A stretch of 64,000 nt of DNA from Lysinibacillus_B sp042920265 (GTDB lineage Bacteria; Bacillota; Bacilli; Bacillales_A; Planococcaceae): positions 124,001 to 188,000 of the forward strand of contig NZ_JBDQZI010000001.1 in assembly GCF_042920265.1 (NCBI RefSeq), read 5' to 3'. Position 1 is the first letter of the stretch. Each line of letters starts with the position of its first letter. Of the stretch, positions 35,738-44,500 are shown in pieces. Both the position numbers and the translations under genes were made by a program. Under the pieces are notes generated by a model. The model ran no database searches and was not told where the DNA came from. It worked only from the letters and a program-made list of their open reading frames with translations.

Positions 35738-37708
35738 ATGTTGATTGGAAAACGGGTAAGTGAGCGTTATGAAATTTTATCGCTCATCGGTGGTGGTGGA
35801 ATGAGCAATGTATATCTTGCTCACGATATCATTTTAGGCCGTGATGTAGCGATTAAAATTTTACGTTATGATTTTACAAATGAAGAAGAACTGCATCGTC
35901 GTTTTCAGCGTGAAGCATTGTCTGCTACAAGCCTAACACATCCGAACATTGTCAGTGTATACGACGTTGGGGAAGACGGAGATATGCACTATATTGTGAT
36001 GGAGCATATTAAAGGCAAAACTTTAAAGCAATACATACAGGAGTTTTCACCAGTATCGGCTGCTAAAAGTGTGCAAATTATGAAGCAGCTGACATCCGCG
36101 ATTGCACATGCCCATGAAAATGGGATTATTCACCGTGATATCAAACCTCAAAATATTTTAGTTGATATGGAAGGGAATGTTAAAATAACAGATTTTGGTA
36201 TAGCGACGACATTAAATGCAACAAGCTATACACAAACTAATTCTGTTATGGGCACGGTTCATTATTTATCACCTGAGCAAGCGCGTGGTGGTATTGCGAC
36301 AAAAAAATCAGATATTTATTCCTTAGGTATCGTGTTATATGAACTACTAACAGGAGAGTTGCCATTTTCAGGGGAATCTGCTGTATCGATTGCATTAAAA
36401 CATTTACAATCAGAGACACCCTCTATTCGGGCAATCGATGCATCGATTCCACAAACGCTGGAAAATGTTGTGTTAAAGGCAACGGCGAAGGATCCAAATC
36501 ACCGTTATGCCAGTGTCGATGAAATAGAAGAAGATTTACAAACGTGTTTATCGGTAGCACGTCAACACGAGCCAAAATTTATACCGCCATTAGATGATGA
36601 CGCAACGAAAGCAATTCCGATTATTAAAGAAAAAATTTCGACGAATGATATCTTACAGACAAAAAAAGTAGAGCCTGTAAGACCTCAGAGCCAATTATCA
36701 ACAGAAGTGCCAAAGGAATCACTGACTAAACCTAAGAAGAAAAAATGGCCGCTTATTGTTGGCGCACTCGTAACACTGGCGTTATTATTTCTCGTATTCA
36801 TGTTTACAGTAACACCGAACAAAAAGGAAATCCCAGACGTTTCTACTTTAACGGTCGAGGAAGCGACGACTATGTTAGAAGATGCTGGTTTTGTACTAGG
36901 TGAACCAATTGAACGTCACGATGAAGTAGAAAAAGGCATTGTTATTGAAACAAATCCGAAAGCGGGGTTGTTACGGGCAAAGGGAGCGGAAATTCAGTTA
37001 GTCGTGAGTCTTGGAAGTGAAACAATTACGCTGGATAATTATGTAGGTGTTCAACTGACACAAGTGTTGCCGATTATCGAAAAAGGCGGATTTAAAGATG
37101 TTGACATTGTAGAAGTGTTCGATAGCAAGCAGCCTCCAGGAGAAATCATTAGTCAAGAACCTGCGGCGAATACCGAAGTGGTAGCAAAAGATACCGTATT
37201 AAAATTACAAGTTAGTAAAGGGAAAAATACGGTTATTGTCTCCGATTTAAGGAACTTTACTGAAGCGGCAGCGAAAGAATACGCTCGTAATTCAGGTTTT
37301 AACATTCAATTTGGTACACCTGAGCATTCAGAAACTGTTGCAGCTGGTAGTGTGATGTCACAAACACCGAAAGCTAATACGCCACTAGAGGTAGGGGCAA
37401 CTATAAAAGTTGTTCTTTCCAAAGGTCCAGCAGAAAAAAATGTTAAGTGGTATTACAAAACGGTTGATATTCCGTATGAAGGTGGAATAGATGAAAACGG
37501 CGAGCCGATCCCACAAACGATACAAGTGTATATTCAAGATAAATTGCATACAATGGCTGACCCGATAGATGAATTTACGATTACTGAAGATACAACATAT
37601 CAAATTCAACTTGAAATTGTAGAAGGTGAAAAAGCGGCATACCGTATTGCGCGTGATTCAGCTGATTTTGCAAAAGAAACGATTTCATATGATGAAATAA
37701 TACAATGA
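35738..37708 (+). CDS. prkC: Membrane Ser/Thr kinase PrkC with PASTA domains
   Basis: Hanks-type kinase that senses muropeptides or lipid II outside the cell and phosphorylates cytosolic targets; in B. subtilis it acts in germination and cell-wall control. The 656-residue product has a kinase domain (GGGGMSNVYLA glycine loop near 18, HRDIKPQN catalytic loop near 131, DFGIA). A basic juxtamembrane KKKK is followed by one membrane helix (about 337-359) and three PASTA repeats (about 362-560). A C-terminal extracellular tail ends the protein. Co-transcribed with prpC and rsgA. Confidence 0.97.
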   Translation: MLIGKRVSERYEILSLIGGGGMSNVYLAHDIILGRDVAIKILRYDFTNEEELHRRFQREALSATSLTHPNIVSVYDVGEDGDMHYIVMEHIKGKTLKQYIQEFSPVSAAKSVQIMKQLTSAIAHAHENGIIHRDIKPQNILVDMEGNVKITDFGIATTLNATSYTQTNSVMGTVHYLSPEQARGGIATKKSDIYSLGIVLYELLTGELPFSGESAVSIALKHLQSETPSIRAIDASIPQTLENVVLKATAKDPNHRYASVDEIEEDLQTCLSVARQHEPKFIPPLDDDATKAIPIIKEKISTNDILQTKKVEPVRPQSQLSTEVPKESLTKPKKKKWPLIVGALVTLALLFLVFMFTVTPNKKEIPDVSTLTVEEATTMLEDAGFVLGEPIERHDEVEKGIVIETNPKAGLLRAKGAEIQLVVSLGSETITLDNYVGVQLTQVLPIIEKGGFKDVDIVEVFDSKQPPGEIISQEPAANTEVVAKDTVLKLQVSKGKNTVIVSDLRNFTEAAAKEYARNSGFNIQFGTPEHSETVAAGSVMSQTPKANTPLEVGATIKVVLSKGPAEKNVKWYYKTVDIPYEGGIDENGEPIPQTIQVYIQDKLHTMADPIDEFTITEDTTYQIQLEIVEGEKAAYRIARDSADFAKETISYDEIIQ

Positions 37709-37727
37709 TTTCTAAGGGAGGGTTTTC

Positions 37728-38609
37728 ATGGCGCAAGGCCAAATTCGAAAAGCATTAAGTGGATATTATTATGTAGAGCAAGATGGGGAGTTAATTCAAT
37801 GCCGTGGGCGCGGGGTATTTCGCAACCGCGGCGAATCGCCACTTGTGGGTGATGTAGTTGATTTTACACGTGAGGGTGAGTCAGATGGCTATGTAATGAA
37901 AATTCATCCGCGTAAAAACGAACTTGTTCGACCACCGATCGCGAATGTTGATCAAGCAATCCTTGTATTTTCTGTGAAAGAACCAGACTTTAATACGATT
38001 TTGCTTGACCGTTTTTTAGTTGTATTGGAGTCATTCCATATCGAACCGATTATTTGTTTAACAAAAATGGATTTGCTAACAGATGAAGAGCTCGTACAGC
38101 TAACCGCTTATATCGAAGACTACCAAAAGATAGGCTATGAAGTGATGACTACCTTTAAAGAAGACGCCTCTCTAATGGAGCGTATTCAACCGATGTTAGC
38201 GGGGAAAACGACCGTATTAGCTGGACAATCAGGTGTTGGGAAATCCACATTATTAAACACATTACTCCCTGAACTAAATTTAAAAACAGGCATCATTTCA
38301 CAAAGCTTAGGCCGCGGAAAACATACAACACGCCATGTGGAGTTAATCGAAGTGTGTGGGGGATTACTGGCGGATACGCCGGGCTTTAGTTCCTTTGATT
38401 TTGATACGATTGAAAAAGAAGAACTCACGGCGTGTTTCCCAGAGTTTTTACGCATTTCAGAAGGATGTAAATTCCGAGGTTGCTTACATATGAAGGAGCC
38501 AAAATGCGCGGTTAAGAGTGCGCTAGAAACAGGTGATATTAAAGAGTATCGCTATGCACATTATGAACAATTTTTACAAGAAATATTTGATCGAAAGCCG
38601 AGGTACTAA
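37728..38609 (+). CDS. rsgA: RsgA, ribosome small subunit assembly GTPase
   Basis: Circularly permuted GTPase that checks late 30S maturation. The 293-residue product has an N-terminal OB fold, then G4 TKMD (about 112-115), followed by G1 GQSGVGKST (166-174) and G3 DTPG, the permuted order. A C-terminal zinc knuckle has Cys and His in GCKFRGCLHMKEPKCAV. Ribosome site AAGGGAGG. Confidence 0.97.
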   Translation: MAQGQIRKALSGYYYVEQDGELIQCRGRGVFRNRGESPLVGDVVDFTREGESDGYVMKIHPRKNELVRPPIANVDQAILVFSVKEPDFNTILLDRFLVVLESFHIEPIICLTKMDLLTDEELVQLTAYIEDYQKIGYEVMTTFKEDASLMERIQPMLAGKTTVLAGQSGVGKSTLLNTLLPELNLKTGIISQSLGRGKHTTRHVELIEVCGGLLADTPGFSSFDFDTIEKEELTACFPEFLRISEGCKFRGCLHMKEPKCAVKSALETGDIKEYRYAHYEQFLQEIFDRKPRY

Positions 38610-38611
38610 AC

Positions 38612-39277
38612 ATGATTAAAATTGCACCATCGATTTTAGCTGCAAACTTCGCAAAATTAGGCGAAGAAGTAAAAGAAGTAGAAGCTGCAGGAGCAGAGCT
38701 GATTCACATTGATGTCATGGATGGACATTTTGTGCCAAATATTTCGTTTGGTGCGATTGCACTAGAAGCGATTCGTCCATTATCTACATTACCGATGGAC
38801 GTTCATTTAATGATTGAAAATCCAGATCAATACATCGAACAGTTTGCAAAAGCGGGCGCGGATTATATTACAGTGCATGTGGAAGCTTGTCGCCACTTGC
38901 ATCGTACGATTCAATTGATTCGTTCATTTGGTGTGAAACCAGGCGTTGTATTAAATCCACATACGCCAATCGAATCGATTTTACACATTCTAGAGGATAT
39001 AGATATGGTCCTATTTATGACCGTCAATCCAGGCTTTGGTGGTCAAAAATTCATCTCTTCTGTGTTACCGAAAATTGAAGCGTTATCAACTATTATTAAA
39101 GAACGCGGTTTAGCGATTGATATCGAAATTGATGGCGGCATTACAGCGGAAACAATCGTCCCTTGTGCAAAAGCAGGCGCCAATATTTTCGTTGCAGGCT
39201 CTGCTATTTACGGAAAAGAAGATCGTGCGGCTGCATTGCAAGAAATTAAGCAAGCAGGTCTTAATGCCATTCAATGA
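38612..39277 (+). CDS. rpe: Ribulose-phosphate 3-epimerase
   Basis: Interconverts ribulose-5-phosphate and xylulose-5-phosphate in the pentose phosphate pathway. The 221-residue TIM-barrel product has IAPSILAANFAKL, HIDVMDGHFVPN with metal-binding His and Asp, VHLMIENPD, and MTVNPGFGGQ, all typical. Its stop overlaps the thiN start. Confidence 0.98.
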   Translation: MIKIAPSILAANFAKLGEEVKEVEAAGAELIHIDVMDGHFVPNISFGAIALEAIRPLSTLPMDVHLMIENPDQYIEQFAKAGADYITVHVEACRHLHRTIQLIRSFGVKPGVVLNPHTPIESILHILEDIDMVLFMTVNPGFGGQKFISSVLPKIEALSTIIKERGLAIDIEIDGGITAETIVPCAKAGANIFVAGSAIYGKEDRAAALQEIKQAGLNAIQ

Positions 39278-39906
39278 TTGTAGCCATTTGTGCGGGCGGC
39301 CCCATTCGTGAGGTCGCCTTTCATATAAACGTAGATAAATGGATTGGTGTAGACCGGGGCGCTTATTATTTAATAGAGCAGGGGATTGTGCCAGATGCCA
39401 TTGTGGGAGATTTCGATTCCGTCAGTGAAGGGGAATTTGCGCGTATTTCAGCAGTAGTTGCACATGTTGAAACCTTTCAGTCCGAAAAAGATGAGACGGA
39501 TACAGATTTAGCCTTAATGCGTGCGATTGAATTTACGCCGAGTGAGGTGCTTCTAACTGGTGTGACAGGGGGGCGTTTAGATCATCAGGAAGCAGCACTA
39601 CGCTCCCTATATCGCATGCAGCTTGCTTATCCACATATTCAGTTTAAAATGCTGAATACACACAATGAGTTACATTTTTTAATGCCAGGTCGTCACAAAC
39701 TGGAAAAAACAGTACATCCATATGTGTCGTTTTTTGCTTATGGGGAAGATGTTGGCGAGGTGACATTGCGCGGTGTTAAATATGAAACGACGAATGAAAC
39801 CATTACACAAGCGACTTCGAGATTTACAAGTAATGAAATCCTATTAGATGATGCGTATATCACGTTCTCTTCCGGCATATGTTTAGTTGTAAGAAGCATG
39901 GACTAG
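39274..39906 (+). CDS. thiN: Thiamine pyrophosphokinase
   Basis: Makes thiamine diphosphate from thiamine and ATP. The 210-residue product has GDFDSVS near residue 47, the ATP-binding EKDETDTDLALM (about 71-82), and TGGRLDH. No TPP riboswitch precedes it; it is read through from rpe. The position rpe-thiN-spoVM is the same as in B. subtilis. Confidence 0.95.
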   Translation: MIVAICAGGPIREVAFHINVDKWIGVDRGAYYLIEQGIVPDAIVGDFDSVSEGEFARISAVVAHVETFQSEKDETDTDLALMRAIEFTPSEVLLTGVTGGRLDHQEAALRSLYRMQLAYPHIQFKMLNTHNELHFLMPGRHKLEKTVHPYVSFFAYGEDVGEVTLRGVKYETTNETITQATSRFTSNEILLDDAYITFSSGICLVVRSMD

Positions 39907-39918
39907 GAGGGAGCTATT

Positions 39919-40005
39919 TTGAAAGTATATACATTTCAGTTACCAAAGTTTTTGAGTAATATGACAAGAGCTTGCATTCGATTATTTCGTCGTGAGAAAA
40001 AATAA
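39919..40005 (+). CDS. spoVM: SpoVM, amphipathic coat-assembly peptide
   Basis: Small protein that binds the convex forespore membrane and anchors SpoIVA, starting spore coat assembly. The 28-codon product begins MKVYTFQLPKF, close to the B. subtilis 26-residue peptide, and keeps the LPKF with Pro9 needed for membrane insertion depth and the Arg/Lys-rich amphipathic helix. It starts at TTG behind TAGGAGGGAG. Two residues longer than in B. subtilis. Its presence shows that the organism forms endospores. Confidence 0.93.
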   Translation: MKVYTFQLPKFLSNMTRACIRLFRREKK

Positions 40006-40008
40006 AAA

Positions 40009-40056
40009 GGGGGTGAGTAACCATTTAGTGATGGCTACTCACTCCCTTATTTTTTA
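40009..40056 (+). terminator. Terminator after spoVM
   Basis: GGGTGAGTAACCAT pairs, with one bulge, with ATGGCTACTCACTCCC, ending in a T-rich run. Confidence 0.85.
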
Positions 40057-40063
40057 GATAAAA

Positions 40064-40100
40064 TGAAAAAAAAGAGCATCAACGCAAGAGGCTGATGCTC
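40064..40100 (-). terminator. Terminator of rpmB
   Basis: On the minus strand GAGCATCA / TGATGCTC followed by eight Ts (plus-strand A run 40066-40073), ten bases past the rpmB stop. Confidence 0.93.
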
Positions 40101-40109
40101 GGTACGCGA

Positions 40110-40298
40110 TTAAACGCGCTCGATTTTACCTGATTTTAATGCACGAGCAGAAACCCATACGCGTTTTGGCTTACCGTCAACTAGGATACGAACTTTTTGT
40201 AAGTTAGCGCCCCAAGTACGTTTAGAAGCGTTCATAGCGTGTGAACGGTTGTTGCCTGTACGAGCTTTACGGCCAGTAATAACACATTGTTTTGGCAT
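40110..40298 (-). CDS. rpmB: 50S ribosomal protein L28
   Basis: Large-subunit ribosomal protein of 62 residues, MPKQCVITGRKARTGNNRSH and so on, ending KSGKIERV. It has only one cysteine, so it is the zinc-free form. The start at 40298 is chosen because AAGGAGGG lies upstream and the family begins there; the frame continues 33 codons further without a ribosome site. Opposite orientation to its neighbours, as in B. subtilis. Confidence 0.97.
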   Translation of the reverse strand: MPKQCVITGRKARTGNNRSHAMNASKRTWGANLQKVRILVDGKPKRVWVSARALKSGKIERV

Positions 40299-40569
40299 GT
40301 AAATTCCCTCCTTACAGATGAATCTGAAAGCTTGTTTTTCAGTTCGATATTTCACATACCATAATAATTTAACATAGACTGAAAGACCTTGCAACATATT
40401 TCGTACATCCTTTCAAGAAAAAAACCTTTACACCTAAAAGCTATATAAATTAATAGCAGTTCATACTAGTTTTCATTTTAACGGGTAGACTTATGTGAAC
40501 GTTTTCTTTTATAATTAAGCTTTGTGTAGTACAATATAAACAGTCAAAAAGAGCCAAGGAGGCATACTT

Positions 40570-40932
40570 ATGTCAGTAGAATTAAAAAACGAATTCGGCC
40601 AAATTGATATTTCAAATGATGTTATTGCACAAATTGCAGGTGGCGCAGCGATCGAATGCTACGGCATTGTAGGGATGGCTTCCAAGCACCAAATTCGTGA
40701 TGGACTAACAGATATTTTACGTAAAGAAAACTTTGCAAAAGGTGTAATCATTCGTCAAGAGGGCGAAGATTTACATATCGATATGTATATTATCGTAAGC
40801 TACGGTACAAAAATTTCTGAAATTGCTTATCAAGTACAATCAAAAGTAAAATATACAGTAAATAAAACATTAGGTATGAGCGTAAAATCAGTGAATATTT
40901 TCGTTCAAGGCGTTCGTGTAATGAACGTGTAA
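40570..40932 (+). CDS. yloU: Asp23/Gls24 family envelope stress protein (YloU-like)
   Basis: 120-residue alkaline-shock family protein; GGAAIECYGIVGM and the C-terminal VNIFVQGVRV are typical of this family, which lies next to fakA in most Firmicutes. Function is not settled; Asp23 of Staphylococcus is a membrane-anchored scaffold, but no anchor is visible here. Ribosome site AAGGAGG. A TATAAT at 40510-40515 may be its -10. Confidence 0.88.
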   Translation: MSVELKNEFGQIDISNDVIAQIAGGAAIECYGIVGMASKHQIRDGLTDILRKENFAKGVIIRQEGEDLHIDMYIIVSYGTKISEIAYQVQSKVKYTVNKTLGMSVKSVNIFVQGVRVMNV

Positions 40933-40950
40933 GAGGAGGATTCAAATCGA

Positions 40951-42594
40951 ATGAAGTCATTAGACGGAATTAAATTTGCAGAAATGGTACAAATTGGGGC
41001 GCATCACCTATACCAAAATGCAAGTTATGTAGATTCGTTAAACGTATTCCCAGTACCGGACGGAGATACAGGGACGAACATGAACTTATCAATGACATCA
41101 GGTGCAAAAGAAACAGAAAGCAACACGAGTGAGCATATCGGTAAAACGGCACAAGCGTTAGCAAAGGGCTTACTCATGGGCGCACGCGGAAATTCAGGTG
41201 TTATTTTATCGCAGCTATTTCGTGGCTTTAGTAAAACGATTGAAAAAGACGCGACAATTGATGCAAAAGGATTAGCGGCAGCGTTCCAAGGTGGCGTTGA
41301 TACGGCATATAAAGCGGTGATGAAGCCGGTGGAAGGTACCATTTTAACCGTTGCTCGGGAGGCAGCGGCAAAAGGTGTCGAAGTAGCAGAAAACACAGAC
41401 GATTTAATTGAGTTAATGGCAGCATTTGTGGCAGAAGCAAAGGCCTCACTCAATCGTACACCAGATATGCTACCTGTATTAAAAGAAGTAGGCGTAGTGG
41501 ACAGTGGCGGACAAGGATTGCTATTTGTGTATGAAGGTTTCCTTGCGGCATTAAAAGGTGAAGCACTACCTGAGAAGAACGATGCTTCTTTAGATGACTT
41601 AATTAATGCAGAGCATCATCGTGTACAAGATTTCATGAATACAGAAGATATTGAATTCGGTTACTGTACGGAAATTATGGTGCGCTTTGAAGAAGGAAAA
41701 GAGCCATTTAACGAAGAAGCGTTCCGCAATGAGTTGAATCCAATGGGCGACTCATTACTTGTTATTTCTGATGATGAGATTGCGAAAGTACATATCCATA
41801 CAGAAACACCTGGTAATGTGTTAAGTGCAGGTCAAAAATACGGTAGCCTTATGAAAATTAAAGTCGATAATATGCGTGAACAGCATTCTGCTATTGTGGG
41901 CGATACATCAGCTGCTCCTGCGAAAAAACAAGAAAAAATTCCGTACGCTATCGTGACAATCGCGATGGGTGAAGGAATTGCCAACTTGTTAAAGTCAATC
42001 GGTGCATCTTACGTGATTGAAGGCGGACAAACGATGAATCCATCAACGGAAGATATCGTAAAAGCGGTAAAAGAAATTGGTGCAGAGCGTGTACTTATTT
42101 TACCGAATAACAAAAATATCATTATGGCAGCAGAACAAGCAGCAGAGCTTCTGGATATCGAAGCCGCTGTCGTGCCGACAAAAACAATACCTCAAGGGAT
42201 GGCAGCTATTTTAGCGTTCAACCCAGAGGTCAGTGTGAACGACAATAAAGAAAATATGACAGCAGGCTTTGCGCATGTGAAAACAGGTCAAGTAACCTAT
42301 GCAGTGCGTGATACATCAATCGATGGGGTAGAAATCCGTAAAGATGATTATATGGCGCTTGCAGAAGGTAAAATTATTTTATCAACACCTGAGATGATGG
42401 ACGCAGCACAAGAGGTCATCAATAAGTTAGTAGATGAAGACAGCGAAATTATTACAGTGATTTACGGTGAAGATACAACTGCAGCACAGGCAAATGAGTT
42501 AGCAAGCTTTATCGAAGAAAACTTTGAAGATGCAGAAGTAGAAATCGTTGAAGGAAAGCAATCGCTATATCCGTTTATTTTATCAGTTGAATAA
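40951..42594 (+). CDS. fakA: FakA, fatty acid kinase catalytic subunit (YloV)
   Basis: Phosphorylates fatty acids held by FakB proteins so that exogenous fatty acids can enter phospholipid synthesis through PlsX/PlsY. The 547-residue product has an N-terminal DhaL-like ATP-binding domain (VPDGDTGTNM near residues 33-42, GARGNSG near 70), a middle domain, and a C-terminal region related to DegV/FakB. No fakB is in this window; the PlsX gene is 6 kb downstream. Confidence 0.95.
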   Translation: MKSLDGIKFAEMVQIGAHHLYQNASYVDSLNVFPVPDGDTGTNMNLSMTSGAKETESNTSEHIGKTAQALAKGLLMGARGNSGVILSQLFRGFSKTIEKDATIDAKGLAAAFQGGVDTAYKAVMKPVEGTILTVAREAAAKGVEVAENTDDLIELMAAFVAEAKASLNRTPDMLPVLKEVGVVDSGGQGLLFVYEGFLAALKGEALPEKNDASLDDLINAEHHRVQDFMNTEDIEFGYCTEIMVRFEEGKEPFNEEAFRNELNPMGDSLLVISDDEIAKVHIHTETPGNVLSAGQKYGSLMKIKVDNMREQHSAIVGDTSAAPAKKQEKIPYAIVTIAMGEGIANLLKSIGASYVIEGGQTMNPSTEDIVKAVKEIGAERVLILPNNKNIIMAAEQAAELLDIEAAVVPTKTIPQGMAAILAFNPEVSVNDNKENMTAGFAHVKTGQVTYAVRDTSIDGVEIRKDDYMALAEGKIILSTPEMMDAAQEVINKLVDEDSEIITVIYGEDTTAAQANELASFIEENFEDAEVEIVEGKQSLYPFILSVE

Positions 42595-42635
42595 TGGAGC
42601 TAGGCCCACTGAGTTAATGCTTGAAGTTGGGGGTT

Positions 42636-42694
42636 CCTATCCAAAATGATTAAATTGGGAGTGTAGGCATTTGCCTGCACTCTTTTTGGATAGG
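42636..42694 (+). terminator. Nested double-stem terminator of yloU-fakA
   Basis: Inner stem GAGTGTAGGC (42659-42668) with GCCTGCACTC (42673-42682) and T run, enclosed by an outer perfect 11-bp stem, CCTATCCAAAA (42636-42646) with TTTTGGATAGG (42684-42694). The outer stem uses the T tract itself. Confidence 0.85.
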
Positions 42695-42782
42695 TTTCGT
42701 CGCTGTGCGCAGAGGTTCAATAGCGTCTAGGCCTATTTAGATGCGCGTTATACGTTTATAGATTATTGAAAGTATGAATAAT

Positions 42783-42811
42783 TTGTGTCGATGTATAGAC
42801 ATTGATACACT
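42783..42811 (+). promoter_or_regulatory. Probable promoter of sdaAB-sdaAA
   Basis: TTGTGT (42783-42788), 17-base spacer, TACACT (42806-42811). Confidence 0.55.
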
Positions 42812-42859
42812 TAAAATATGAGTTAAATTGTGAGAATATTGAAGTGAAGAGGTGACTTT

Positions 42860-43522
42860 ATGAAATTTACATCTGTATTTGATATTATCGGCCCGGTGAT
42901 GATTGGTCCATCGAGCTCGCATACCGCGGGGGCTGCTCGCATTGGACGTATCGCGCGTGATTTATTTGGTCGCCAGCCGAAATGGGTAAAAGTGCATTTA
43001 TATGGATCGTTTGCAGAAACATATCGTGGGCATGGTACAGATATTGCCATTATTGGCGGGCTATTAGATTACGATACGTATGATGAGCGTATTAAAACCG
43101 CATTTTCTGATGCAAAGGAAGTAGGCATGAGCTTTGAATTTATCCCAGAAGAAGCGCATAAAGAACACCCGAATACAGCACGTCTTGTAATGGGCGATGA
43201 GGTCGGTGAAATGAGTGTGGAAGGCATTTCAATAGGTGGCGGTAAAATCGAAATTAGCGAAGTCAATGGCTTTAAGCTGCGTTTAACAGGTGGCATGCCA
43301 GCCATTCTCGTTGTGCACAATGACCGTACGGGATGTATCGCCAATGTTGCGAACTGTCTTGCGATGCACAATGTCAATATCGGGCATATGGAAGTATCTC
43401 GTATTGAGCGGGGGCATACGGCATTGATGGTCATTGAAGTGGATCAAAATATTGACGATCGCATTTTACAGCAAATCGCTTATATTCCGCATATTACGAA
43501 AGTATCGAAAATGAATACGTAA
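42860..43522 (+). CDS. sdaAB: L-serine dehydratase, beta chain
   Basis: Iron-sulfur enzyme subunit; with SdaAA deaminates L-serine to pyruvate and ammonia. The 220-residue product has the family start with FDIIGPVMIGPSSSHTAGA (substrate-binding SSSHTxGA) and a C-terminal ACT domain (about 148-220), which in this type senses or binds serine. Ribosome site AGAGGTG. sdaAA follows after ten bases. Confidence 0.96.
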   Translation: MKFTSVFDIIGPVMIGPSSSHTAGAARIGRIARDLFGRQPKWVKVHLYGSFAETYRGHGTDIAIIGGLLDYDTYDERIKTAFSDAKEVGMSFEFIPEEAHKEHPNTARLVMGDEVGEMSVEGISIGGGKIEISEVNGFKLRLTGGMPAILVVHNDRTGCIANVANCLAMHNVNIGHMEVSRIERGHTALMVIEVDQNIDDRILQQIAYIPHITKVSKMNT

Positions 43523-43532
43523 GGGAGGGCGC

Positions 43533-44423
43533 ATGATGGACGTATTATTTCAAAATGTAAGAGAATTAGTAGCACTGGCAGAAAAAGAAAACAAATTAAT
43601 ATCGGAAATTATGATTGAACAAGAAATAAAAATTAGTGGGCGCACGCGAGAGACCATTCTAGAGCAGATGGACCGCAACTTAACAGTCATGGAAGAAGCG
43701 ATTGAACGTGGTTTAAAAGGAGTGCAATCTGTCACAGGTTTAACAGGTGGGGATGCTGTGCTGTTACAAAACTATATTGCGACGGGCAAATCACTATGTG
43801 GTGAATTGCTATTAGATGCTGTCAGCAAGGCGGTGGCAACAAATGAAGTAAATGCGGCAATGGGCACAATTTGTGCTACGCCAACAGCGGGTTCAGCGGG
43901 TGTTGTACCAGGGACATTGTTTGCAGTAAAGCATAAATTAAAGCCAACACGTGAACAAATGATTCGTTATCTCTTTACATCGGGTGCATTTGGTTTTGTT
44001 GTCGCTAATAATGCGTCCATTTCTGGTGCGGCCGGTGGTTGCCAAGCAGAAGTTGGTTCAGCGGCAGCCATGGCAGCAGCAGCCATTGTTGAAATGGCTG
44101 GTGGTACGCCGCAACAATGTGCAGAGGGCTTTGCGATTACATTGAAAAATATGCTAGGACTTGTATGTGATCCTGTTGCTGGTTTAGTAGAGGTACCGTG
44201 TGTTAAACGAAACGCGATGGGGGCAGCCAATGCGCTAGTCGCAGCAGATATGGCACTTGCAGGTGTAACAAGCCGTATTCCATGTGATGAAGTGATCGGT
44301 GCGATGTATCGCATTGGTCAAGCCATGAGCCCGAACTTAAAAGAAACGGCAAGAGGTGGCTTAGCAGCGACACCAACAGGGAAAGCGCTAGCGCAAAAAA
44401 TATTTGGCGGTGCTACGAACTAA
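43533..44423 (+). CDS. sdaAA: L-serine dehydratase, alpha chain
   Basis: Catalytic 4Fe-4S subunit of the two-chain Bacillus-type serine dehydratase. The 296-residue product has GTICATPTAGSAGVVPG (about 111-127), GGCQAEVG, and CDPVAGLVEVPC with cluster cysteines. Two adjacent ATGs (43533 and 43536); AGGGAGG lies upstream. Ends before a terminator. Confidence 0.96.
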   Translation: MMDVLFQNVRELVALAEKENKLISEIMIEQEIKISGRTRETILEQMDRNLTVMEEAIERGLKGVQSVTGLTGGDAVLLQNYIATGKSLCGELLLDAVSKAVATNEVNAAMGTICATPTAGSAGVVPGTLFAVKHKLKPTREQMIRYLFTSGAFGFVVANNASISGAAGGCQAEVGSAAAMAAAAIVEMAGGTPQQCAEGFAITLKNMLGLVCDPVAGLVEVPCVKRNAMGAANALVAADMALAGVTSRIPCDEVIGAMYRIGQAMSPNLKETARGGLAATPTGKALAQKIFGGATN

Positions 44424-44426
44424 ATG

Positions 44427-44463
44427 AAACACGTGTCCTCATTATGAGAACGCGTGTTTTTAT
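44427..44463 (+). terminator. Terminator of sdaAB-sdaAA
   Basis: AAACACGTGTC and GAACGCGTGTTT pair with mismatches around CTCATTATGAG, then a T tract. Confidence 0.8.
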
Positions 44464-44500
44464 GTTATGCTAAAGAAAAGTACATAAAGGAAGTGGGAAA

